Source: Phycisphaerae bacterium
GTDB lineage: Bacteria; Planctomycetota; Phycisphaerae; JAJVII01
Assembly: GCA_022072085.1 (NCBI GenBank)
Contig: JAJVII010000050.1
Location: 1 to 64,000 of the forward strand
DNA: 64,000 bases
Direction: 5' to 3'
A program made the position numbers and the translations under genes. The notes under the pieces were generated by a model. It searched no databases, was not told the origin of the DNA, and worked only from the letters and a program-made list of their open reading frames with translations. This document shows positions 8,718 through 17,676 of this stretch, one piece after another; within the stretch, counting starts at the first letter, position 1; each line of letters opens with the position of its first letter.

Positions 8718-9785
8718 TCAGGACTGTTGCCGGCAGCGGTTCTCGCTCCTGTGCCGGGCGCCGTAACGGACGGCCTCGTCGAGGAAGGCGTCGATGTTCT
8801 CGAACGGCGTGCCGGCGACGATGCCGTTGCCCGCGGCGATGCACATGCCGCCCTCGGCGGCGTCAAACGTGTCGATGAGGAACCGCACCTCCGCGCGCAC
8901 CTCGTCCGGCGTGCACTCCTGGAGCACGTGCTGGACGTCGATGCCGGCCAGGAACGCGATGCGGTCGCCGAACAGCCGCGCCGTCCGTCGCTCGTCCATC
9001 GTGTGCTTCTGCACCGGGTGAAAGATGCTCACGCCAGCGTCGGCCAGGTCGCCCAGGATGTCCTCGTTGTTGCCGCAGGAGTGCAGCCAGAAGTGCATCC
9101 CGCACTCGCGGCAGGCCTGGCCGACCCGGCGGTAGTACGGCAGCAGGAACTCGCGGAACGTTTCCGGCCGCATCATCAGCTGACGCTGGTTGCCCAGGTC
9201 GTCGCTGGTCCAGAACCCGTCGGGTCGCATCTCGCGCGCCGCCCGGCGGATCAGCCGACAGTACACGTCGCACAGTCCGTCGTGCAGGCGGTGGATGTTG
9301 CCCGGCTCGGTGTAGTAGTCCACCATCAGGTTTTCCATGCCGCGATAGCCCCACGGCCGCTCGAAGAACAGCCGCCAGAAGCCCCACAGCAGATAGCGGT
9401 CGGTCTCTCGGGCAGCCTGCGCCCGCTCCTTCACCGAATCCAGCAGTCCGGGCTGATCGGGGTCGGGCATGCGGGCGAAGAACTCATCCAGCAGGTCCCA
9501 GCTCGGCAGGTACATGCGGGCGTCGTGGGCGACGCCTTCGCCGGCGGGTTTGTGCCAGGGCAGGCCCCAGGTCCCGGCGTCGAAGAACCGGTCGGGCAGC
9601 CAGAGGTGTTCCACGTCGGTCGGGTAGCGGTCGAAGTGGGCCAGCCGATCGCCGTATTGCTCATCCAGCCCCTCGCCCCACCACTTGGCCCTCACCAGCG
9701 GGATGCGGACCGGGCCGCGCCGCTCGACCGCCTTCACGACCTCCGCCCGAAGCAGCGGCTGGAACAGGTCAGATTCCTCGCCCAT
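8718..9785 (-). CDS. Uroporphyrinogen decarboxylase-fold protein
   Basis: 355 residues. The start at 9785 is chosen because AGGAGT lies 8 bases upstream; an in-frame extension to 9911 has no such site. Sequence such as FFERPWGYRGMENLMVDYY, GFWTSDDLGNQRQLMM, FREFLLPYYRRV and FLAGIDVQHVL is typical of the UroD/corrinoid-methyltransferase superfamily. HSCGN supplies the His-x-Cys metal ligand motif found in MtaA-like members. Planctomycetes carry many such paralogues near sugar-degradation genes, and they are not haem enzymes. It lies directly upstream of the glycosidase-like gene at 8696 and is probably co-transcribed with it. The substrate is unknown. Confidence 0.75.
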   Translation of the reverse strand: MGEESDLFQPLLRAEVVKAVERRGPVRIPLVRAKWWGEGLDEQYGDRLAHFDRYPTDVEHLWLPDRFFDAGTWGLPWHKPAGEGVAHDARMYLPSWDLLDEFFARMPDPDQPGLLDSVKERAQAARETDRYLLWGFWRLFFERPWGYRGMENLMVDYYTEPGNIHRLHDGLCDVYCRLIRRAAREMRPDGFWTSDDLGNQRQLMMRPETFREFLLPYYRRVGQACRECGMHFWLHSCGNNEDILGDLADAGVSIFHPVQKHTMDERRTARLFGDRIAFLAGIDVQHVLQECTPDEVRAEVRFLIDTFDAAEGGMCIAAGNGIVAGTPFENIDAFLDEAVRYGARHRSENRCRQQS

Positions 9786-9941
9786 CGCGGCTGACTCCTG
9801 ACTCTGGAAAGGAATCCCCCTGCGCCGACATGGTATACCCCGCAGGCCGCACGGGTTCAACCCCTCTCGCGTTGGCGCGCGGGCAGCGGCGCGGTATGAA
9901 CGGGGGCGCACGTCCGCTCCCGCGATTTCAAGGAGGCCCGC

Positions 9942-11291
9942 ATGCGACTGCTGCTGCTCCTGGCCGTCATGCTGATCTTCACGCCGGCGACCGCGCGGGC
10001 CGACGACCCGCCGGGGTTGGCCACGGGCCTGTCAGCCGACAAGGCCCTGGCTGCCGACGCGATCGACGCCCGCATCCTCGCCTGCCGCACCGCCGACGCG
10101 ATGCTGACCGTGACCGACGCCGCCGGCAAGCCGCTGGCCGACGCCGATGTGGTCGTCCGCATGGTGCGGCACAAGTTCCTGTTCGGCGCCAACGCGTTCA
10201 TGGCCGACCACTGCCGCACGCCCGCGGAGCAGGAGACTTACCGTAAGGAATTCGCCGACCTGCTGAACTACGCGACGCTGCCGTTCTACTGGGGCATGTA
10301 CGAGCGCGAGGAAGGCAAGCTGTGGGACGTCAAGCTGACCTACATGGCCCGCTGGTGCGCGTCGCAGGGCATCCGGGTCAAGGGCCACCCGCTCTGCTGG
10401 CACAACGTCTATCCCAAGTGGCTGGCCGGCCGGAGCGACGACGAGGTCTGGCGGCTCCAGCTTGCCCGCGTGAAGCGCGAGGCGGCTGCCTTCGCCGGCA
10501 GGATAGACACCTGGGACGCGGTGAACGAGGCCGTCATCATGCCGAACTTCCGCGCGCCCAACGGCATCAGCAACGAGTGCAGGAAGGTCGGCCGCGTCGA
10601 ACTGCTCAAGCAGGTCTTCGACACGGCCCGCAAGGCCAACCCCAAGGCCACGCTACTGCTGAACGACTACGACACTTCAGCCGCGTACGAGAAGCTGATC
10701 GAGCAGAGCCTCAAGGCCGGCGTGCCGATCGACGTGATCGGCATCCAGTCGCACATGCATACGGGCTACTGGGGGGCGTCAAAGGCTTGGGAGGTGACCG
10801 AGCGGTTCGCCCGGTTCGGCAAGCCGATCCAGTACAGCGAGCTGACGATCCTGTCCGGCCATCTCAAGACCGACCGCGACTGGGAGAGCATCCAGCCCGA
10901 CTGGAACACGACGCCCGAGGGCGAGAAGCTCCAGGCCGAGCAGGCGGCCGAGCTTTACCGCGTGCTGTTCAGCCACCCGGCGGTGACGGCGATCACCTGG
11001 TGGGACTTCTCCGACCAGGGCGCCTGGCAGGGGGCGCCGTCCGGCCTGGTGCGCAAGGACATGACCCCCAAGCCGGCCTACACAGCGCTGCACAAGCTGA
11101 TCCGCGAGCAGTGGTGGACCGGCCCGCTCAAGCTGCGGACCGACAAGGAGGGGCGCGTCAGCTTCCGGGGCTACCTTGGCGACTACGAGGTCTGGGCGGG
11201 GCAGGGCAAGGGCCAGTTCCGCCTGGAACTCCCGGGCAAGGCCGCCGTTGCCGCGACGGTCCAGTCGCGCGAGGCGTCGCCGGGGAACTGA
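9942..11291 (+). CDS. Secreted GH10 endo-1,4-beta-xylanase-like protein
   Basis: 449 residues with AAGGAGG ahead of the ATG and a signal peptide MRLLLLLAVMLIFTPATARA. A short N-terminal beta domain (residues about 50-85) precedes a GH10 barrel: FYWGMYEREEG, VKGHPLCWH, WDAVNEA with acid/base Glu about 196, LLLNDYD, VIGIQSHMH, QYSELTI with nucleophile Glu about 300, and TWWDFSDQGAW. All signature residues are present, although the nucleophile motif is SEL rather than the usual TEL. It is predicted to cut xylan or a related beta-1,4 glycan outside the cytoplasm. It is flanked by two UroD-like genes on the other strand. Confidence 0.85.
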   Translation: MRLLLLLAVMLIFTPATARADDPPGLATGLSADKALAADAIDARILACRTADAMLTVTDAAGKPLADADVVVRMVRHKFLFGANAFMADHCRTPAEQETYRKEFADLLNYATLPFYWGMYEREEGKLWDVKLTYMARWCASQGIRVKGHPLCWHNVYPKWLAGRSDDEVWRLQLARVKREAAAFAGRIDTWDAVNEAVIMPNFRAPNGISNECRKVGRVELLKQVFDTARKANPKATLLLNDYDTSAAYEKLIEQSLKAGVPIDVIGIQSHMHTGYWGASKAWEVTERFARFGKPIQYSELTILSGHLKTDRDWESIQPDWNTTPEGEKLQAEQAAELYRVLFSHPAVTAITWWDFSDQGAWQGAPSGLVRKDMTPKPAYTALHKLIREQWWTGPLKLRTDKEGRVSFRGYLGDYEVWAGQGKGQFRLELPGKAAVAATVQSREASPGN

Positions 11292-11303
11292 GAGCGGCGA
11301 CGG

Positions 11304-12380
11304 TCACCGGCCCGATCGCGCCGACGCCTTGTCCACGTCGCGCAGGAAGGCCCGGGCCTCGGACTCGGTTTCCATGCTCAGCGTGATGAGCAACCCCTCC
11401 GGCCCCAGCGCCTCGATCAGCCCCAGCGCTTCGCCCGGCGAATCGACCGACAGGTGCAGGCTCTTGCCCGCGGCCCGGATCCGCTTGAGCAGGTCGATCC
11501 ACCGCGTCTGCGGCTCGTTGCCCGCGCCGCAGACCCATTGGATCGCCTGGAGGTTCTTCATCGCCAGCAGGGCGTCGAGGTGCTTGATCTCGCCCGGCCC
11601 GTCGAGATGGTAGCAGACGTGCTCGGCCTGGCAGCCGGCGTCGTCAAGTTCCTCCAGCAGGAACTCCCGGAACATCCGCGGCGAGATCAGCACGATGAAG
11701 TCGATCTGCGTGCAGGCGTACACGCCCGTCGAGAAGCAGCTCAGCCAGGTGGTCGTGCCGCCCTGGGCCTTCGTCCACTCGATGTTCTCGGCGAACCGCT
11801 CGCGTCGGAACTCGCGCAGGAACGCGACCGCGCGCTTCACCTCGTCAGGCCGCTCGATCATGTCGATGCAGAGCTGCTGCGGATCGCGGATCGCCGCCAG
11901 CGTGTCGCCGGCGTTGTGGATGTCGGTCACGCCGACGATGGCCTCGCCGGCCAACTGCTCCATCGCCGCCAGCGTCGCCATCCTGACCCACTGGTAGTAT
12001 TCGTTGGATGGGTCGAACTTCAGCTCAGGGATTCCGCCGTCCGGCGCCGCAGCCAGCGGGTGCGTCCAGCTCGTGTTGGGTCCAAACTCGACGCGGCAGC
12101 CGAGATAGGCCGCCAGCGTCTCGGGTCCGATGTTGGGCCAGTAGCAGGGGAACGACTCGCCCAGCCAGGCGGTCGCCGCGGCCTTGCGGCGGATCAGGTT
12201 GAACTGTGCGTCGACGTCCATCCAGTACCGGGCGTCGGCGTCGGGCAGCCGCTGCGCGCCGTTGCGGCGGCACCTGACCCCGACGCAGCAGCGGTCGATG
12301 ACCTCGCCCTGCCACCACGCCATCAGCCGTTCGACCGCCCGGGGCCAGTCCGGTTTGAACTTCAGGGGTTGGACGCTCAT
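11304..12380 (-). CDS. Uroporphyrinogen decarboxylase-fold protein, second paralogue
   Basis: 358 residues with AAGGAG 8 bases before the ATG. Motifs include WLGESFPCYWPNIGPETLAAY, DIHNAGDTLAAIRDP, MFREFLLEELDDAG and YHLDGPGEIKHLDAL, which match a UroD-like subgroup common in planctomycete and Verrucomicrobia sugar loci. It lacks the HSCGN motif of the paralogue at 8718, so metal binding and substrate probably differ. Convergent with the GH10 gene, 12 bases apart. A small-molecule methyltransferase or decarboxylase role is possible but cannot be shown. Confidence 0.72.
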   Translation of the reverse strand: MSVQPLKFKPDWPRAVERLMAWWQGEVIDRCCVGVRCRRNGAQRLPDADARYWMDVDAQFNLIRRKAAATAWLGESFPCYWPNIGPETLAAYLGCRVEFGPNTSWTHPLAAAPDGGIPELKFDPSNEYYQWVRMATLAAMEQLAGEAIVGVTDIHNAGDTLAAIRDPQQLCIDMIERPDEVKRAVAFLREFRRERFAENIEWTKAQGGTTTWLSCFSTGVYACTQIDFIVLISPRMFREFLLEELDDAGCQAEHVCYHLDGPGEIKHLDALLAMKNLQAIQWVCGAGNEPQTRWIDLLKRIRAAGKSLHLSVDSPGEALGLIEALGPEGLLITLSMETESEARAFLRDVDKASARSGR

Positions 12381-12448
12381 GCTGAGAACTCCTTCGCTGG
12401 GCCGACAGTCTACAGGGAGGCCGCCGGCGACGTCGAGGGCCTGGCCGA

Positions 12449-14044
12449 TCAGCTTCCCGCCGCGAACTGGAGGAGCAATCCGCCGAAGCAGGCCAGCAGG
12501 ATGCCCAGCTTGGCCAGCCCGATGACCACGTTGAATCGGCGGAAGCGGGCCGGCTCAGCCAGCCTGCGGAGATGGTCGCAACGCCCCTGGATCGATCCGT
12601 GCCGCCAGGTGTGCTGGTTGCGGTCCATGCCGTTGATCTGGGCGATCCGCAGCAGGGCCGCCGAGTAGACCTCGATCGCCGCCGGGTGCGGGACCGCTGC
12701 CAGGTCCACGCGGCGCGCCGCCGGCGGGGCGTCGCCAGGGTCAGTCGGCACGACGACGACTGTCTCGTCGCCACCGGGTCCGGCCTCGACGGCCCACGCC
12801 GCCGGCATGAGGTTCGCGTGGGCCAATCCGTCCAGCGAGATGGCCTGCGCCCCGGTCAGGTCGGCCTGCCGCTCGAAGCGACGCGACAGCCAGCCGAACA
12901 GCATTCCGCCGCCGACGGCGACGAGAACCCAGTAGCCGGCCTCGACCGCCGTGGAGATCGCCGGACGCGACGCCTCCAGGCGCGAGAACCATTGCGATTG
13001 CAGCAGCGTGCCGGCCGTCAGGTCGATCCAGAACGCGCCGGCCGCCACGAACAGCAGGTAGTAGAAGATGTGGTGGTGGGTCACGTGGCCCAACTCGTGG
13101 CCGAAGACGCCCTCGATCTGCTCGTCAGGCAGCGTCTCGATCAGTCCGTCGCTGAGCAGCACGTAGCGCAGCCGCCCCCACAGGCCCATCACCGCGGCGT
13201 TGGAGACCATTCCGCCGGTCCGCCACAGGAGGATCCGCCGGACCTTCACGCCAAGCCGCGACAGCGACGACTCCAGCCCGCTGCGGAGCGGCCCGTCATC
13301 CAGCGGCCGCGTCGACAGCACCGCCGCCAGCATCACCGGCGCGACCATGAAGACGCCCAGGACGATCCCCAGCAACGCCACGCCGTAGATCGCTCCGCGC
13401 TGGCCTGCGTCCAGCCCCCAGCGTTCGAGCAGTCGGCTGACGGATGGAAACAGCCGGTCCAGCCCGGCATGGATCAGCAGGATCGCCAGCAGCGGCACGA
13501 GCACCAGCAGCAGGTGGAAGCGGATCTGAAACGCCATGAACCCGCCCAGGCCCCAGACCGGCCGACCGCCCGCGGCGTGCACCGGCAGGCCTGCCTCCAG
13601 CCGGCGCTGGATGTCCATCAGCCGCAGCCGCACGTCGACCAGCCAGGCTGACGCCCAGAAGCCCATCAGCATCGCGACGAACGGCGCCCAGACGGTCATC
13701 TCGGCGACCAGCGGCCAGCCGCGCAGGTGCAGGGCGCTCAGCACGACCGCGGCCCAGTCGGCCCAGTAGAGTTGCGCGCCGAACAGGACGATCATCGCCC
13801 AGGTCAGCAGCATCAGCCCGCGGCGGTATCGGCGGCGGTTCATGCTGCCGTCGCGATCCAGCCGCCGCGCCGCCGCCATGTTGAACAGCAGCGCCGCCAG
13901 CACGAACGCCAGGCAGCCCGCCAGCACGACCAGTCCGCGGGTCAGCGCGTCGGCGTGGAGCTGGAGGTCGTGCGACAACTGCATGGCCTGCGGGTCCATG
14001 GCCATCAGCGTCATGGCCAGCGAGATGACGGCGAGCACCTGCAT
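12449..14044 (-). CDS. M48-family membrane zinc metalloprotease
   Basis: 531 residues. The catalytic motif HELGH occurs at about residue 315 in VFGHELGHVTHHH, followed by a membrane segment FYYLLFVAAGAFWIDL and then the typical QADLTGAQA segment (RFERQADL) that carries the third ligand region. Several hydrophobic helices occupy the N-terminal half. The order fits Ste24/HtpX-like M48 proteases, which degrade or process membrane and exported proteins. The N-terminus MQVLAVISLAMTLMAM could be a signal anchor. No strong ribosome binding site is seen. Confidence 0.82.
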   Translation of the reverse strand: MQVLAVISLAMTLMAMDPQAMQLSHDLQLHADALTRGLVVLAGCLAFVLAALLFNMAAARRLDRDGSMNRRRYRRGLMLLTWAMIVLFGAQLYWADWAAVVLSALHLRGWPLVAEMTVWAPFVAMLMGFWASAWLVDVRLRLMDIQRRLEAGLPVHAAGGRPVWGLGGFMAFQIRFHLLLVLVPLLAILLIHAGLDRLFPSVSRLLERWGLDAGQRGAIYGVALLGIVLGVFMVAPVMLAAVLSTRPLDDGPLRSGLESSLSRLGVKVRRILLWRTGGMVSNAAVMGLWGRLRYVLLSDGLIETLPDEQIEGVFGHELGHVTHHHIFYYLLFVAAGAFWIDLTAGTLLQSQWFSRLEASRPAISTAVEAGYWVLVAVGGGMLFGWLSRRFERQADLTGAQAISLDGLAHANLMPAAWAVEAGPGGDETVVVVPTDPGDAPPAARRVDLAAVPHPAAIEVYSAALLRIAQINGMDRNQHTWRHGSIQGRCDHLRRLAEPARFRRFNVVIGLAKLGILLACFGGLLLQFAAGS

Positions 14045-14093
14045 TCAGGCAAGCGTAGAGAAGGCCCGCCGCAAAGGCAAGCCGGGACCGACA

Positions 14094-14121
14094 GGCCAGG
14101 GGTCAGAGGCCAGAGGCCGGG
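14094..14121. repeat. Degenerate GGYCAGR heptamer array
   Basis: Four 7-base units: GGCCAGG, GGTCAGA, GGCCAGA, GGCCGGG. Non-coding, immediately left of the REP-like palindrome at 14151. Confidence 0.6.
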
Positions 14122-14150
14122 GGCTCGTGACCGGCGGTCGCCTCCTCTCT

Positions 14151-14190
14151 CTCTCCCTCGTCTTCGAGGGAGAGGGCCGGGGCGAGGGTG
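14151..14190. repeat. REP-like palindrome with G-rich tail
   Basis: CTCTCCCTCG (14151-14160) and CGAGGGAGAG (14165-14174) form a perfect 10-bp stem around a 4-base loop, followed by GGCCGGGGCGAGGGTG. This matches the widespread intergenic REP-type pattern of a CTCTCCC/GGGAGAG hairpin with a G-rich flank. A single copy is present in the window, with no transposase beside it. Confidence 0.6.
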
Positions 14191-14320
14191 TGGAGTCGCG
14201 GTAGCCGTCGCGTCAACTGGACGCGGCCCGTCCGCGCCGGCGTGCATTCGCCGGGCCGGCGCGATATGATGGGGTCACTGGCGGGCGGTTGCCCGCCCAC
14301 ACAACACCGGGAGTCACATC

Positions 14321-14773
14321 ATGAGCTGCGCGGACAAGGCGGTCGGACTTTTTTCCGGGGGATGCAACTGCTCACAGGCGGTTCTGGCGGCCTGCTCGCA
14401 GGGGCGCGGGCTGGACGAGGCGGCGGCGCTGCGCGTGGCGTCGGGATTCGGCGGGGGCATCGGCCAACGCGGCGAGTCCTGCGGCGCGCTGACCGGCGGG
14501 CTCATGGCCCTGGGCCTGGCGCTGGGCCACGACCGCACCGCCGGACCCGAAGCCAAGCAGCGAACCTATGGACTCGTGCGGGAGTACATCCACCGCTTCC
14601 AGACCCGCCACGGCTTCACCGACTGCCGCGATCTGCTAGGCCTGGACCTGTCGACCGACGAGGGCCGGCAGTTGGCCAAGGAACGCAACACCCACGCCAA
14701 CGTCTGCCCCAAGTTCGTGCGGACCGCCGCCGAGGTGTTCGAGCAGATGGTGGCCGAGGCGAAGCAGAAGTAG
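14321..14773 (+). CDS. C-GCAxxG-C-C family protein
   Basis: 150 residues, GGGAG ahead of the ATG. The spaced cysteine pattern is complete: CNCSQAVLAA, then GFGGGIGQRGESCGALTGG, then TDCRDLLG and NVCPKFVRTAAEV. This family is named for that motif and is thought to bind a metal or redox cofactor through the cysteines; some members are annotated as redox-active proteins. No operon partner is obvious, since the next gene is on the other strand. The family assignment is clear; the function is unknown. Confidence 0.85.
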   Translation: MSCADKAVGLFSGGCNCSQAVLAACSQGRGLDEAAALRVASGFGGGIGQRGESCGALTGGLMALGLALGHDRTAGPEAKQRTYGLVREYIHRFQTRHGFTDCRDLLGLDLSTDEGRQLAKERNTHANVCPKFVRTAAEVFEQMVAEAKQK

Positions 14774-14805
14774 CCCGGCCCGCTTCCCGTTCGGCCCGCA
14801 GCCTG

Positions 14806-15981
14806 TTATTCCTTCGCCTTCTCGACCTTGCTCAGGTCGATCCGCAGCGCCCATACCGTCGGCGGGGCGGGGTCGCCGGTCACCAGCAGCAGGCATTTCT
14901 GCGCCGGGTCGTACTCCATATTGAAGTCCATCCCGCAGCCGAACGGCAGCGTCGCCGTGGGCGCCTGCGTCCAGGCGTCGGCGGCCAGGTCGTAGCACCA
15001 GGTCTCGGAGACCGTCCTGGGCTTGGCGCCCTGCTCAGCCTCCGGCGTGCGGTCGATCACGACGACGGTCATGCCGATCGACGGGTCGAAGGCCATCGGG
15101 TTGTGCTGGTCCTTCGGCGGGCGGACGCCGGGCGTGGGCATCAGCTTGATCTCGCCCGTCTTGACGAAGTAGGCGTCGATGTCGTTGGCGTTGGTCTGAC
15201 GGCCGAAGGTTACCATCGCCTTGACCTTCGCGTCGTAGACCGAGTTGCTGTGCCAGCCGGGCAGGTTGACGCTCTTGGTCTTGCGGGTCCAGGTCCGCGG
15301 CTGGCCGCCCAGTTCCCACACCCCGTCCGGCCGATAGCCGAGCACCACGTTGCGGTCGGTGTCGAAGCAGGCCGACTGCGGGAAGAAGTGCACCGCGTCG
15401 CAGGGCAGGGGGGTCCACTTGTCAGTCTTGAAGTCGAGCACCCAGGTCGGGAACTTCTTCACCTTCGGCCACAGGTCGGTCATCGAGTTGGAGAAGCGGC
15501 CCGGGATCATGTGCCCCGGGTAGCAGGCGACGACCATCTCGTCGCGGCTGGGGTCGTATTCGACCGTGCCGAAGGTGTGCGTTGCCCAGGGGTGATCGCC
15601 GTCGGCGCCGGCGACGGGGAGGCCCGCGTCGGTCACCTTGTAGGTCGCCCGGGCGTCCGGCGGGTAGAGCTGCGTCCAGCGTTCCGCGACCGGGTCGAAG
15701 AAGAACGGCGTGTTGTACCAGTTCTTGCCATGCGTGTTGGACCCGAACAGGATCAGCCGGTCGCGTTTCGTGTCCATGCACGATCCGCCGTGGGCCTGCC
15801 GCTGGAAGCGGACGTCGCCCTCGCCCTGCTCGTGAAACTTCAGCCAGACGTTCGGCGGCATGTCAGCCAGCCGCTTGTTGACGACCGGCCGATCGGCCGG
15901 CGCGGTCGTGGGCTGATCCTCAGCCAGCGCCGAAAGCGCGGGGCCAATCAGGACGGCGATCAGGACGGCGGCGGTTCGCAT
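14806..15981 (-). CDS. Exported beta-propeller-like protein of unknown function
   Basis: 391 residues with AGGAG before the ATG and signal peptide MRTAAVLIAVLIGPALSALA. Repeated segments of the form DTKRDRLILFGSN, EYDPSRDEMVVACYPG, DFKTDKWTPLP, DTDRNVVLGYRPDGVWELGG and DAKVKAMVTFG resemble Kelch or galactose-oxidase-type blades, each about 45-50 residues apart. No catalytic residues can be named. It lies 17 bases downstream of the zinc-ribbon membrane protein and is probably co-transcribed with it. Confidence 0.6.
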   Translation of the reverse strand: MRTAAVLIAVLIGPALSALAEDQPTTAPADRPVVNKRLADMPPNVWLKFHEQGEGDVRFQRQAHGGSCMDTKRDRLILFGSNTHGKNWYNTPFFFDPVAERWTQLYPPDARATYKVTDAGLPVAGADGDHPWATHTFGTVEYDPSRDEMVVACYPGHMIPGRFSNSMTDLWPKVKKFPTWVLDFKTDKWTPLPCDAVHFFPQSACFDTDRNVVLGYRPDGVWELGGQPRTWTRKTKSVNLPGWHSNSVYDAKVKAMVTFGRQTNANDIDAYFVKTGEIKLMPTPGVRPPKDQHNPMAFDPSIGMTVVVIDRTPEAEQGAKPRTVSETWCYDLAADAWTQAPTATLPFGCGMDFNMEYDPAQKCLLLVTGDPAPPTVWALRIDLSKVEKAKE

Positions 15982-15998
15982 GAGGGTCTCCTAGTCGT

Positions 15999-16526
15999 TC
16001 AGTCGTGAGAGCGGTCCTCGGCTTCGCGGCGGCGGGCGGGGCTGAAGAGGTAGAACATGGCCGAGCCCAGCGACAGCCAGATCGACAGGCCGATCATCGT
16101 CCAGAAATATCGCCCGATGTGGAACAGCCGCGGGAACAGGCCGATCCGGTAGTAGTAGGCCGCCAACCCGATCGCCAGCGCCGAGCCGACCACCGAAGGC
16201 CAGATCGGCTCCCGCCGCGCGGGCAGCGCCAGCAGCAGCAAAGCCGCGCCGACGGCGGTGGTGATCCAGCCCTGGAGCGTCGGCCGCGTCGAGATGCACA
16301 TCGCCGCCAGGAGCATGAACCCGCCCGCCGACAGCAGGCCGACGTAAGTGCGGCGGCGCAGCGTGGTCAGCCAGCGGCGGCGTTTGGCGGCCGACGTGCG
16401 GACGCGGTGGACGGCCGGGGCGGGCGGCGGGGCGGCGGCGCTCTTCAGCGGCGCGCCGCAGGTGGTGCATGTGGTCGCGTCGGCGTCGTTGCCGGCGCCG
16501 CAGTTGCGGCAGGTGATTCGCTGCAT
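15999..16526 (-). CDS. Zinc-ribbon membrane protein
   Basis: 175 residues with GAGG ahead of the ATG. The N-terminus has two CxxC pairs (ITCRNCGAGN and TTCTTCGAPL) forming a zinc ribbon, then a Pro/Ala linker, a basic patch and about four hydrophobic segments (VGLLSAGGFMLLAAM, ITTAVGAALLLLALP, VVGSALAIGLAAYYY, MIGLSIWLSLGSAMFYLF). The architecture matches many uncharacterised zinc-ribbon membrane proteins. Confidence 0.65.
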   Translation of the reverse strand: MQRITCRNCGAGNDADATTCTTCGAPLKSAAAPPPAPAVHRVRTSAAKRRRWLTTLRRRTYVGLLSAGGFMLLAAMCISTRPTLQGWITTAVGAALLLLALPARREPIWPSVVGSALAIGLAAYYYRIGLFPRLFHIGRYFWTMIGLSIWLSLGSAMFYLFSPARRREAEDRSHD

Positions 16527-16574
16527 GGAACCTCACAGAGAGCCAGGGACTTCGCGGCGTCGTTGCACCGCGGG

Positions 16575-16627
16575 ACAATGTCGAATGCCGAATGTCGAAT
16601 GTCGAGTGAATGACGAATCACGAATGC
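16575..16627. repeat. Degenerate CGAATGT/CGAATGC heptamer array
   Basis: About seven 7-base units related to CGAATGT run through the gap between the zinc-ribbon gene and the NagB-like gene. Related inverted sequence (TTCGTCATTCGCCATTCC) lies at about 16694-16711, so the gap is weakly palindromic. The same GAATGAC-type unit recurs at 27660-27719. Confidence 0.75.
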
Positions 16628-16725
16628 CCGGCCTTCGCGTTGAAACGACCTGCGGGCCGCTTCAAACGCGACGCGGACCATTCGTCAGTCGGGCTTCGTC
16701 ATTCGCCATTCCCGGCCCGGCCGGG

Positions 16726-17655
16726 TCAGTGCATCTCCGCGGCTACCGTTCCGATCGCCGGGCGGTAGAAATTAAACTGCACGTTGGGGTGTTCCGCAAG
16801 CAGGCTCATCGGGACGCTGCTGTCGGCGATGCCGCGCGAGATCATCAGCGTGGTCAGCCGCATGCCGAAGGGGTTGTCGTGCACGCCGGCGTGCCAGATG
16901 GAAACCTTCTCGGCCTTCCACGTCTCGACGGGCCCGACGCTGGCGGCCTGGGCGGGGACCATGGCCACGTTGCCGCCGCCGGAGGTGCGTGCGTTCTGGA
17001 TGATGGTGACCGGGTGCAGGTCGACCACGCGGGTCGCCAGCTTGCGATATTCCGCCGGCGGAGGCGGGGCGTCCTTCCACTTGCCCGCGCGCGGCAGGGG
17101 GTCGTTGAACGCCCAGTGCTTGATCTCGCCCTGGCCGCCCTGCATCACCACGCAGCGGACCTGGTCGTAGAGCTTGGAGTAGCCGGCCAGGTCGCCGGTG
17201 GGGAAGTGCAGGTGGTCCGCCGGCATCCGCAGCCGCCGGTCGATGCGGTTGAAGCAGAGTTCCATGTCGGCCCGGGCGAAGCTGAGCGGGTGATCGACGG
17301 CCACCGGCCGGCCGGCCTGCACCCACTCATCCATGCCCCAGAAGTGTGCGTCGTGCAACTCGAGGCCGAGGCTGTTGACCAGCCTGGCCACCAGCGGCAA
17401 CTGCTCGGTCGGCCCGATGGGCCCGCAGATGCCCGCGGGGTTGTCCGGTGTCGCCTGCCGCCAGGCGTCGATGTACTCCAGCGCCTCAGCCAGGTAGAAG
17501 TCTTCGATGGTGTCGTATATCTTTACGACAAACCCATCCCGACCCATCTTGGCCAGATCCTTGGCGGTCAGTCTCGCCGCCTCCGCCAGCAGGTCGGCGT
17601 CGAGCGTCGTGTAGTCCCACCATGCAGGGGCCAGCTTGCTCAGAGGTCGTGCCAT
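16726..17655 (-). CDS. Glucosamine-6-phosphate deaminase/isomerase-like protein (NagB family)
   Basis: 309 residues with GGAG before the [22 protein letters not shown] matches the phosphate-binding loop region and [13 protein letters not shown] the conserved FWGxDE segment of the NagB/6-phosphogluconolactonase fold. The C-terminal half contains [16 protein letters not shown] and [12 protein letters not shown]. Neighbouring PIG-L deacetylase and Gfo/Idh oxidoreductase genes on the same strand suggest amino-sugar catabolism, where deacetylation would precede deamination to fructose-6-phosphate. Exact substrate is inferred. Confidence 0.7.
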   Translation of the reverse strand: MARPLSKLAPAWWDYTTLDADLLAEAARLTAKDLAKMGRDGFVVKIYDTIEDFYLAEALEYIDAWRQATPDNPAGICGPIGPTEQLPLVARLVNSLGLELHDAHFWGMDEWVQAGRPVAVDHPLSFARADMELCFNRIDRRLRMPADHLHFPTGDLAGYSKLYDQVRCVVMQGGQGEIKHWAFNDPLPRAGKWKDAPPPPAEYRKLATRVVDLHPVTIIQNARTSGGGNVAMVPAQAASVGPVETWKAEKVSIWHAGVHDNPFGMRLTTLMISRGIADSSVPMSLLAEHPNVQFNFYRPAIGTVAAEMH

Positions 17656-17676
17656 GGTTCGCTCCGAAAATCGATG

